Shown: piece by piece, positions 54,911-64,000 of the stretch | Numbering within the stretch: position 1 is the stretch's first letter | Layout: each line of letters opens with the position of its first letter | Assembly (NCBI GenBank): GCA_930367205.1 | Contig: OV884011.1 | Span: 104,461,139-104,525,138, forward strand | Origin: Acanthosoma haemorrhoidale | Lineage: Eukaryota; Arthropoda; Insecta; Hemiptera; Acanthosomatidae | Reading direction: 5' to 3' | DNA length: 64,000 nt | Notes under the pieces: model-generated | Seen by the model: only the letters and a program-made list of their open reading frames with translations | Database searches by the model: none | What the model was told of the DNA's origin: nothing | Translations under genes and position numbers: made by a program

Positions 54911-56185
54911 GGAATGGGCCAGAGAGGCAATCGCAATACAACTCTTGGATAAGATTACGGTACTTTCCTGGCACATGGAAACAAGCCATCTTGTTTCCAT
55001 TACTCAAGCCAAGAGCGGAGATCACCCAGCCCACTACCGCCCGATCAGCTTGCTACTGCAGATGGGAAACATTTTTGAGAAATTTTTTTTGAATTATCTC
55101 AAAAACTACTGCTCAAAAAACGACATTTTTCCGCCAGAACAGACTGGATTTCAATCCAGTATGAGCGTACCTTCTGAAGGTACAGTCAGAAGCTAGCCAT
55201 AATTTGAATAGAAACATAGCCACGGCTATTATTTCGATTGAGTGCACTCAAGCGTTCGACTCGGTGTCTCACGGGACACATGCTCTGCGACCGGGAATGC
55301 CCGTAACAACTATATTCAATTCTGACTAGCTTCCTGAACAACAGATCGATGCGGGTGCGGGTGGGTGAGAGCTTCTCCGAAGCTGTGCCACTGACCTGTG
55401 GAGTACCCCAAGGAGCCGTCTTATCCCCTGTACTATTCAACGTATACACGTCTGAAATTGTAGGAGCTCGATATAAAAACACAACAGTTACAGCTTTTGC
55501 TGATGACATAGCGGTGTACAGTAGCAGCATGAGTGCCAAGGTAGCTCTAAGACAGGCTGAAGCAGCCTGTAACCAGATCAGTGAGAGATTGGGGAGACTA
55601 TCTCTGTAAACGGGGGTAAGACTGACTGCGTAATTTTCTCTTTTCAAAAGGGAAGAAGTCCGCTACCTACTACTTACACAGTAGGAACGCAGCAAACCTC
55701 ACCAGCCAACAACCTAGTATATCTGGGGATTAAAACGGACAGACAGACACCTCCATTTTAATAACCATTTTGCGAAGAAGTTGAAGCAAACTCGCACGAA
55801 GTCTTACCGGCTTACGCATTTATTAGCTTCCCCCAATCTATCACTCCGTCTAAAGCTATTGATTTACAAAAGTGTACTCAGGCCTACTCTGCTGTATGGT
55901 ACACCGCTTTTTCGTCATTTGACGTATACGACAGCTCGGCGACTCCAACAATTCCAAAACGGTATACAGATGAAAGTGGTCAGAAATACTTCATTCGAGT
56001 AGCAGAGCAACAGCGAGCTTCACGAGATCTTTGAGCTGCCTACGGTGAATGAATTCATTAAACGTAGGCATATCAAATTTTTCGACTCCCTGCAATACCT
56101 GACAAACCCGGTGTTTAACACGATTACCCCCGCTCCGTTTCCCCATCGATGGCAGGACGCTGTCGCGGCAGGAACACTTTAGTCT
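54911..56185 (+). pseudogene. Jockey-like ORF2 reverse transcriptase, degenerate
   Basis: Pieces in order: HYRPISLLLQMGNIFEKFF (about 55036), PPEQTGFQSSMS, LTCGVPQGAVLSPVLFN (about 55393-55443), AFADDIAVYSSSM (catalytic FADD, about 55494), LIYKSVLRPTLLYGTPLF, LQQFQNG, and IKRRHIKFFDSLQYLTNPVF, ending near 56182 with AAGTL and a stop. Frames change and stops occur at about 55192, 55330, 55607 and 56000. A 3' UTR follows to about 56525. It is neither intact nor full length. Confidence 0.88.
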
Positions 56186-56530
56186 TAGGTTTTAGTTTGT
56201 AAGTTTTCCCACATTTGTAAACACAGCCTGCCTCTCTCCGGTCCACACTCGCCTTTGGGAACCGGACGGTTTTCGCCTACCCTCAGCTACCGAGTGTGAA
56301 TTCGTGATCATTCCAAGACCACATAAACTACTTACAATACCTACCCTATGCCTCTTCTCCTGAACATAGCGCGCTGTCGGGGCACATGCCTATCAGATAT
56401 GAGTCAGATAGTACAGTAGTAAGACCCATCATGAAGCAATTGTCCAGGTCATAGCCTAATCAACCCTCACTTCGTCACTAGGGCTAGGGTAACTAGGCAC
56501 CCTGTCGTGACGACCCGACAGTCATTTTTC
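56186..56530 (+). repeat. 3' UTR of the Jockey-like element
   Basis: This block recurs in part at 19.72-20.05 kb and 52.56-52.90 kb. It ends CCCGACAGTC, followed by T-rich DNA. Confidence 0.7.
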
Positions 56531-57839
56531 TTATTTTTTTTTTAAATTGAGGCGTCAAATTTGCCAAAAGAAAATAAACTTAGTTAGGAATGTAACTATA
56601 AATCAATTTATCAATACAATACCACGAGTTTGTTTTCCCAGACAGAGTTCCCTCGTGGAACTAGTGCTCCGGTCCATAGGATTTGTTTTTTTGGAGCCGG
56701 TGATAGATATTCCTGCGCACTTATTTACTGCAATCGTCAACAACCTTGAAGAATTCTGTATAAAATTAGTCTCCATTTTATAACTATGTATAAAATCTTA
56801 GCAACCTATCGTCCATGTATCATATTGGGAATTAAAATAGCTTCGCGACAAGTAATGTTTTACGTACGTTGTCAATCACTATAAAATTTGATGATGGAAA
56901 AAAGAACACAGAATTATTGCAATAAGTTTTGTTTTCCTGAACATAAAAGATCGATAAGTTATATTTCTGTTTTCGTTTTATTCACGCAAGATATTTATTA
57001 TTTTACCAATACCGATTTCTGCGACACATTCCAATACAGGACAAGTAATCCTACTAACCCCTAGTTCAATTCCTAAAATTAATAAATAATTATATTTGGC
57101 CCGGACTCACGAAAACCCAACGACTATCAAAAATGGTGTCCCCATAGTGTTATAAGATAAAGCTGGTCAAAGAGAATTCTAGGAAAAGTCTAGAAAAAGA
57201 AGCAGTAAGCAATAAAAACCGTTGAGGGAGAGAATCGTTCTGTAATAGAAATGACTGGAAGTTCCTCAAATGCTCTAAACATTATTAAAAAAAATGTCAA
57301 GACAGGATCTATCATTCAAAATCCATCTATTTCAAAGAACACATTTTAACCAAGGTTGAAACTTTCCCACGCGTGCCCGCTAAAAATTGTAATTTGAGAC
57401 TTAACTAACAAACAACCAATTCCATTACATGAATCTTTTGTCCTTGTCTTTCTAAGGCATTAGTGCAAGCACGATTTTCGTGTTGGTAACGCTTGCGCCT
57501 TACAATTGTAATTTCAATCTAATTTGCAACAATTACCTAGAAAGTGTCCAGCCCAAAAGTGGAGAGAACTTCCAGGATGGTATAATGATTCTAATTCTTA
57601 ACAGATTGAATGTGTACTATCACCGAAAAAATCATTGAAGAGCATAAGATGAGAAAATTAAGCTGCTCAAAAAGTAAGCACTAGAACAATTGAACAGAAT
57701 GGTAAGAAGAAGTGGTGAAGGTGGGACCAGCAATCAAATATTGGTTGATCTAAGGATCTGGGCACTAGCAAGGACATGAGTAATGAAGGAACAATCTCAT
57801 GAGTTTGTCAAGTGAGCAGTAAGCTTCTTCTTATATTAT
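56531..57839. other. AT-rich gap without a recognised gene
   Basis: The short open frame 56547-56783 has no recognised domain. Nothing else found. Confidence 0.4.
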
Positions 57840-58260
57840 TATGAAATCCCCCAATTCCTTATGTGTAATATAGGGAGGGCCCTGTGAATTACTCAATAGA
57901 AGTTTCTCCAATCTCTACCATACACAATTTCCTTCACCTCTTCTCATTCTAATGGTATTTAGTTCTTTTGAGTAACAGCATTTTACTTCCTTGTCTCATG
58001 TCCATACAACAGAATAGACTTTTCATTGATGTTGAAAACTCTTGGTGGTTTTATTCGATTTTAATTCTATATCCCACCAAACTGGCGGGAGAGCTAAGAG
58101 AACATATACTTTGGCTTCCTTATTCTGCTGGAAATGTCTTTTTTTAACCCATAATCAGCCGTTACCATACTTTACAAGTAGCAATATGTCTATCAGCCTT
58201 CTCTATTGCTTCATACTCTAAATAGAGGGTATCTTGGCTTCTGCTCTTGTCTGAAATTTT
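57840..58260 (-). pseudogene. RTE/CR1-type reverse transcriptase C-terminal remnant
   Basis: On the minus strand, across frames: ISSRIRK, a W-containing gap, KPPRVFNINEKSILLYGHET. This resembles the I-x-x-R-I-x-K-A ... VFN-NV-S-LLYG-ETW region after the RT core in RTE-like elements. It is heavily decayed. Confidence 0.45.
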
Positions 58261-58297
58261 CTTCACCATTCATGCCATTGGTAACTACTTCAGTCTA

Positions 58298-58368
58298 AAG
58301 GTTGCTTAATTTTTTTTTTGCGACCCCTTCCAGAGGACGGCTCCTCACACGGAGTTAAGGTTGCTTAA
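58298..58368 (-). mobile_element. Very short retrotransposed insertion with 12-bp TSD and poly(A)
   Basis: AAGGTTGCTTAA occurs at 58298-58309 and 58357-58368. Between them are 47 bp that on the minus strand read CTCCGTGTGAGGAGCCGTCC, then TCTGGAAGGGGTCGC, then a ten-A tail. The structure is that of a severely 5'-truncated retroposon; the parent is unknown. Confidence 0.75.
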
Positions 58369-58559
58369 CTTGGTCCACATGTCTCTAAAGCTCCAAACCG
58401 AAAAAACAGATATGATCCAAATCTTTGAACCTATCTCCTACAGGAACCCTCTGTCTACCAAACCTGGCACCTCTCTTCTATCACTAGCTCAAAAATACTT
58501 CTACAGGCAGTGCTGAATTGGGCATGTATGACCCTCATATTTTAACCAAATTAGTTCTT

Positions 58560-59871
58560 TTCATTGGATATCAAACAATAACATGACCATCCTTATTACC
58601 TTTTTGATTCAAACTATCAAAGCCCTTCTCAAAACCCGCGAAAGTGAGGTAGAGTTGGACTGTTATTCTGAAAAGTGCTCTATAATTATTCAAAAAGTTG
58701 CCATTGTCAATAACTCCATTTCCCATCACATAGTTCCTTTGGTAGCACATGATTTTCTTCAGTCCACTGCAGTGTCAATCACCACCTTCACTTTTCCCTT
58801 TATTCTAGCACCAGTGTACTGCCCTCCCTATAAATCCATTTTTGATTCCCAATTCATCTCCTTTTCTAGAATCCATTGGGCATTGTTTCCTTGTGGGTGG
58901 GGTCTAATATCTTCTGTAAAAATCACCTTACCGAAAATCTCCATGATATGATCTCCTTACTCCTCGAATTCTCCAACAACTTACTCCTAAAGGCCTAATC
59001 TTCCTAACCTACAGATATAATTGCATTATCTGAGCGACCCACTTTCCTCTCCTCTGGAAACATTCCATTATAGTCCTATTCGCCAAACCCAGTAAACCAC
59101 CCAATGACGCCTCATCTTACCGTCCAATTAGTCTACTCCCTATCCTCTCAAAAATATTTGAAAAACTATTAAAACGTCTACTTCCGATAGTTGAATCCAA
59201 AAACCTTTATCCAGTTTGGTTTCTGTCAACGACATTCCATTGCTCAACAAGGCCTTTGCGTTGTTGATCACATATCCTCAGCCCTTGAAACCAAACAGTA
59301 CTGCACTGCTACCTTTCTGGACATAGCTCAGGCTTTTGACAGGGTCTGGCACGCAGGTTTGCTCTACAAGCTCAAAAGACATTTACCACAGACTCTTTTC
59401 CTAATCCTACAGTCCTACCTTTCAAACCGCTTCTTCCAATTCTGCTGTGGTTTAGAATATTCTAACTACTATCCCATAAAAGCCGGAGTTCCACAGTGCA
59501 GCGTCCTAGGTCCCACCCTCTATAATCTATACACCGCTGATGTCCCCTCTACCACCAATACCTTCTTGGCCACATTTGCAGATGACACTGCAGTCCTGTC
59601 ATTCCATCCAGCCCCCGATATAGCATTCCAAAACCTTAAAAAACATCTTGATGAGATCGAGTATTGTTGCCACCAATGGCGAATCAAATTTAATGAAGCA
59701 AAATGTTCCCACATAACCTTTACCCTCTACCGCAATTCCTGTCCATTCCTCTCCCCCTATCCAAGACAAAAGGCTGTCATGGAACCCACATACGAGGCTA
59801 AAAAGACAAGAACTAAACAGATGCTTTGGACAACTGTACAGACTACATCAAAGGATCCCATCTCTCAATAG
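58560..59871 (+). pseudogene. Jockey-like ORF2: endonuclease and reverse transcriptase remnant
   Basis: 58583-58951 carries part of an EEP endonuclease (FILAPVYCPPYKSIFDSQF resembles the xxVYCPPxxSI block). After stops, 59041-59210 has SYRPISLLPILSKIFEKLLK. The open frame 59191-59871 gives QFGFCQRHSIAQQ, CTATFLDIAQAFDRVWH (RT motif A), IKAGVPQCSVLGPTLYNLY (motif B with Cys in place of Gly) and TFADDTAVLS (catalytic FADD, about 59577). RNase H is absent, and stops and a frameshift near 59210 break the gene. Confidence 0.88.
59070..59210 (+). repeat. 141-bp direct repeat, copy 1
   Basis: Same sequence as 60051-60191 with few substitutions, 981 bp apart. Confidence 0.95.
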
Positions 59872-59999
59872 AAAATAAATTACTAATCTAAAAAGTTATA
59901 TCTAAGCCAATCGAGGCATACATAATAGATCTATGGGGGACAGCAAAAAAGTCAAACATCAAACGCATCCAATCCTTTCAATCAGAAGACCTGAGAACA

Positions 60000-60320
60000 A
60001 TGGTAATTGCCCTGATTACTTCAGCAACAAAACCCTTCATTATGATCTTTATAGTCCTATTCGCCAAACCCGGTAAACCACCCAATGACGCCTCATCTTA
60101 CCGTCCAATTAGTCTACGGCCTATCCTCTCAAAAATATTTGAAAAACTATTAAAACGTCTACTTCCAATAGTTGAATCAGAAAACCTTTATTCCTGGTTG
60201 GTTCCCTACATTCTTGAACTCATCCCTTCCAAGTTCATAAAATTCCATAGTAACCTATCCAACCATCCTAATCCCCTAAACACAGTCATTGCACTACACC
60301 ATTCATCCCTATAAACCTCC
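60000..60320 (+). pseudogene. Second copy of Jockey RT segment joined to ORF2 tail-like sequence
   Basis: 60000-60314 is open and repeats FAKPGKPPNDASSYRPISL, then ILSKIFEKLLKRLLPIVES. It then continues with unrelated VPYILELIPSKFIKFHSNLS, like the C-terminal end of such ORFs rather than the RT core. It looks like an internally deleted second element or a rearranged duplicate. Confidence 0.7.
60051..60191 (+). repeat. 141-bp direct repeat, copy 2
   Basis: See 59070-59210. Confidence 0.95.
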
Positions 60321-60339
60321 TTGGAGACTAAAACGGCAG

Positions 60340-60600
60340 TGGCCTTGTGAGTCACAAATACGTGACAGTGGGAGTCCTGGCAATGGTCAGTTTCTCCAAT
60401 CTTGTCCAGACGTCTGTGGCTCTCACGCTCTTGGTCACACTCTGCTGGCTCTTATCCAATGACGCAGCTGACGGAGGAGTGTGGGGGACTTCCCAGGACT
60501 CCGCTTCCTCCTTCGCACGCGAGGGAGGTGACAACCATGTGGACTTGGGAGGTCTCTGGGCTGTTTGTAAATACTGTATGAATGAGCGAGTGAATGAAAA
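60340..60600 (+). other. GC-rich patch, possibly non-LTR 3' end
   Basis: Open on both strands. GGCTGTTTGTAAATACTGTA plus TGAATGAGCG resembles the R1-like 3' end at about 11145-11178 (GCATTGTTTGTAAATAGTGT, TATGCTGAGCGG). Weak. Confidence 0.35.
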
Positions 60601-63600
60601 TTGTGGTATGAATGAAATCATTTATCACAATTACTTATTGCCCAATGAGGCAGATTGTAATTTTATCATAGTAAAGTTGTTAGTTTGGTCCAAAACCACA
60701 CCTGACACTAAAAATAGCCTTTTAAAAAAAAATCAGTTAGAATGACTGGTTTCAATTGTTGATTTTTAAACTTTTTATTGGGGGGGGGGGTAGAAGGGGG
60801 AATATTTTGAAATTATTTTTGTTATCAGCTTACTGTGTTATCTGAACATGTGAAAAAAAATCAAATATAGTTTCAAGCTAACTTGAGAAATCATAAAAGT
60901 CAGTGGAACAGGGCCTAGTTTTTTATATTTAATTCATTATTCACATACTTTCCATTTCTATATAAATGTTAACCCACTGTGCTGTGAAAATACCTCCAAA
61001 GTTTCAGATCAATTTAATAATTTTCAGGAGTGCTTTCATTTTAAATACAGACTTAACAGCAGAATATGATGATAAGCAATTTTAGAATAAACCCTCCTTC
61101 CTATTAATATTTAAGTAATACAACAGAACAATGTTAGGTAAAAAACCATTAAATTCATGATATAGCATTTATATTTTATACATAATTTTTATTGTTATAA
61201 TATTTATAAATAAAAAACTGTAGTTTATCCAGTTTAACATATTCTGTGCAAAATGAAAAACTCATTTTGTACATTCTTGATATGTTTCACAACACCCGAA
61301 ATAAGGCGTATTAACTTGTTATTTCTAATTCATCAATAGTTATAACCTCATATATACTATTATATTGTAATTATATTAAATGTTCGTAAGCTCTCTAGTG
61401 TGCTAGACACAATTCTTTTTTATGTATTATCCTTCATATAATATATTATATCTCATGAGTAACTAACATCATCAAAATGGAGGAAAATGAACAAAATTAT
61501 ACAATGCGTCTGACATAAAGTACAGTTAGCAATAACTTACTAAGCGATGAAGTTATGAGATAGTAATTAGGAAAGGAAAAGTGGCTCTTTTAAAAGAATT
61601 TTATAAGTAATTATTAAAAACTTTGAATTATAATTGAAGATAATGGTAACCAAGATTTGATATATTTCTGCAACAAATTTACTAGTTCAAAATCAAATGC
61701 ATTGTATAAACAACTTTCAACTCCATATTAAAACAGCCAACAAATTAATTATAAAAAAAAATTAGAATCAGAAATTATAAGGTTCATTGCTTTGACAATA
61801 AATGTTTCTATATTCTACTTCTACGTTTCTTAAAAATTACACATATAATATTATTATAATGACTTTCAATGTTAAAAATGGATTACAATCATTCACAAAG
61901 CCCACAAAAAAAAAAAATGTGCAAGGATTTAAATTTGGCACAATAACTATTTACCCCATCATTGTTACTTTTATTTTCATTCTTTTATACAGTATCTACC
62001 TTTCTTTATCATTAATACATAAAAAATTATCTTTGTATATATATATATGTTGGTTATTAATTAATTACCTCACTTTAAAGGTACAGACCTCTAAAATAGC
62101 TTGAAGCTAAAATATATCCCGAGTTCATACGTACATAAACAATATCAATGTCGAGTATGATTACCCAAGCACAACAATCTCAAAACTATATAATATATTT
62201 ATATATAATATTACAAACCCTATGAAACAATTGACTATTATGATTTCCATCGCATTTTTTTTTTCTTTTTTTTTTGTCTTATTTGGTAATATATTTTAAA
62301 AAAAGTTTTTTTGTATTGGACGGGGATTTTGGAAATCATACGCATCCCATTGTGTAACAATATAATTTTCTTAAAAAAAAATAAAAAAAAATGATTTCCC
62401 CGAATCCGAACTAGGCTCAACTATACAAAAATCGATTCATTTTTAAATCTCTTTTTTAGTTTTTGGCACGATATTCATAGATTAAAAAATAGAGAAAGAC
62501 AGAGGTATACAAACAGTATGAAAAGAAAATCAAAATAAATTAACAATAAGACATTTTTATGAATATTTATCAAATTTCCACAGATTAAATTACACTGTTT
62601 CAGAAGACAAAGAAGAGGATAAAGGAAGAAGATTAAGAAGAAAAGAAGTAAATGAGTAACAAGATGTGGTAAAAATGTGTGAAGGGGGACAAAAGCAGAA
62701 AGGACAGAGAATGAAAATATAAAAAGATGAGTTGAAAAGTATGGGTAGGGTTTACAAACAAAATAATAGTTTTCTAGGTTTAACAAGCAATTGTGCATGC
62801 TTATCAAAATCAGACTACATAAAACTGTTAAGTTAGTGTGCTGTGACTGATTGCATTAAAGTAAAAACTTTGATCCACAATTTTTGATTACATTTGCCAG
62901 GAACTTACAAGCATTGCTACTTGACTATAGGCTGATTATCTCATTCAAAATAAAAGAAGAAATATGAGTGATCTCGTCTACTTCAACAAAATGACAAACT
63001 TTGATCTTAACACACATTGATGTAGAACACTCACTACATATATAATGAACAAACTGTATATACTAGACATGTAATATTTACTCAATTTAAGTATGTCCTA
63101 TAAAACTGACAGATATCTCTCAATGGAAGTACCCTATAATTTCATAAAATCCTACATTATTGTTGGAAACAATACCTAAGAGCTAAGAGTGACATGCAAG
63201 GTTAGGATATCGAACGGCCACATAAATCTAGCCATAGGAGGCAATTGTATTATTATTATTTTTTTTTTTTGCTTATAAATAGACAGTGGAACTTTCTTTA
63301 ATTAATTTTATGAAAGATATAGTATTCGTTCTTCATATAAAAAATATCTGTGACCACTGCTAAACTATAGTTAATTCTAATGGATTTTTCCCCATTCATA
63401 CCAATAAGCTAAATGGCATGCCAAGTTAAAATTCTGTCATTTATAACGTTGAGTGATTTATAATTTTAAAAGTTTTCCTCCCAGACCTACAAGTGAGCTG
63501 ATGGCATTTGATATCCTAAACAATTATATAATATTTAATTGAAGTACTCAAGAGAAGAGAGCAAAAATAGTTCAAACACAATTAATTAAAACTAAAATCC

Positions 63601-64000
63601 AGAATATATTTGAACTGAACAGTGAAACTAGAATTTTAACTTCACAGCCATTTTCAAAACAACAGATTAAATAAAATAACACTAACTGCTATAAATTATT
63701 GCTCGTAGCATGGTAACAGTAATGAAACCATTTAAATAAATTTGAATAGAGAACTATAATAGCAAACAGTAATTGTATTAACACATTTACACGTGACTAA
63801 CGCACAAATCCCTGTAAAATTGTGAAGTAGAAGCATGATTATCTACAGCAATAACACATTAAACACGACACATTTATTTCATATAAAAGACAATTTAAAA
63901 AAAGTACAACAGATAAGAAAACAACTACGCTAACAGTTATAAACATTAGCAGTCATAGTAGCAGAACGAAACTCGTGCTATCTAAAACTATGAAAAGGCA
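60601..64000. other. AT-rich right end without a recognised gene
   Basis: It contains a (G)10 run at 60780, several poly-T/A runs, and frames (61802-62104; 62475-62807 reverse) of low complexity with no domain. No repeat ends were identified. Confidence 0.5.

Noticed and set aside
1..64000. CRISPR arrays, operons, phage or bacterial genes
   Set aside because: The window has spliced genes, LTR and LINE debris and AT-rich introns; no regularly spaced repeats or bacterial gene organisation.

Overview
The window is AT-rich, intron-containing eukaryotic DNA. It holds two split genes of the ELOVL/ELO fatty-acid elongase family and a dense litter of decayed transposons. The mix (pogo/Tigger, piggyBac, mariner-type, R1-like, Jockey-like and gypsy elements, plus ELOVL exons of the kind seen in arthropods) points to an arthropod. 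A caligid copepod or a hemipteran insect would fit, but the species cannot be fixed from sequence alone. The only convincing host protein-coding genes are the two elongases.

Layout. 1-446: piggyBac-like transposase relic at the left edge (minus). 2087-4220: degenerate Tigger/pogo element with perfect 23-bp terminal inverted repeats (TIRs). 5779-11614: ELOVL gene A (plus, six recognised coding exons). Its introns hold a 110-bp mariner-type MITE (8338-8447) and a 5'-truncated R1-like retrotransposon (about 9713-11180). 13716-14414: an internally deleted second Tigger element between the two genes. 15300-28996: ELOVL gene B (minus, seven coding exons). Its last exon lies 5.15 kb beyond the previous one, and that intron carries a fold-back MITE, a (TC)n(AC)n microsatellite and a Jockey-type 3' tail. 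29610-29758: a TATA box followed by a short hydrophobic coding exon that could be an alternative first exon of gene B. 30-49 kb: no convincing gene; non-LTR fragments, a 33.2-33.9 kb inverted-repeat element, a Jockey 3' end with perfect target-site duplication (TSD) at 40.5-41.2 kb, a tRNA-like SINE head, several dispersed short repeats and a possible CCAAT/CRE promoter at 48.2 kb. 49203-52162: gypsy-type LTR element (minus) with both LTRs, a tRNA-Lys-like primer site and a large gag-pol deletion. 52.5-60.4 kb: nested and inverted Jockey-like and other non-LTR debris. 60.6-64 kb: AT-rich, nothing recognised.

The two ELOVL genes face each other tail to tail and share intron positions, intron phases and three identical internal exon lengths (57, 106 and 137 bp). 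They are therefore an inverted duplicate pair. Both keep the HVYHH histidine box and probably act in the endoplasmic reticulum in very-long-chain fatty acid elongation. Everything else that looks coding is transposon sequence broken by stops, frameshifts or deletions. No tRNA gene, rRNA gene, CRISPR array or operon was seen.
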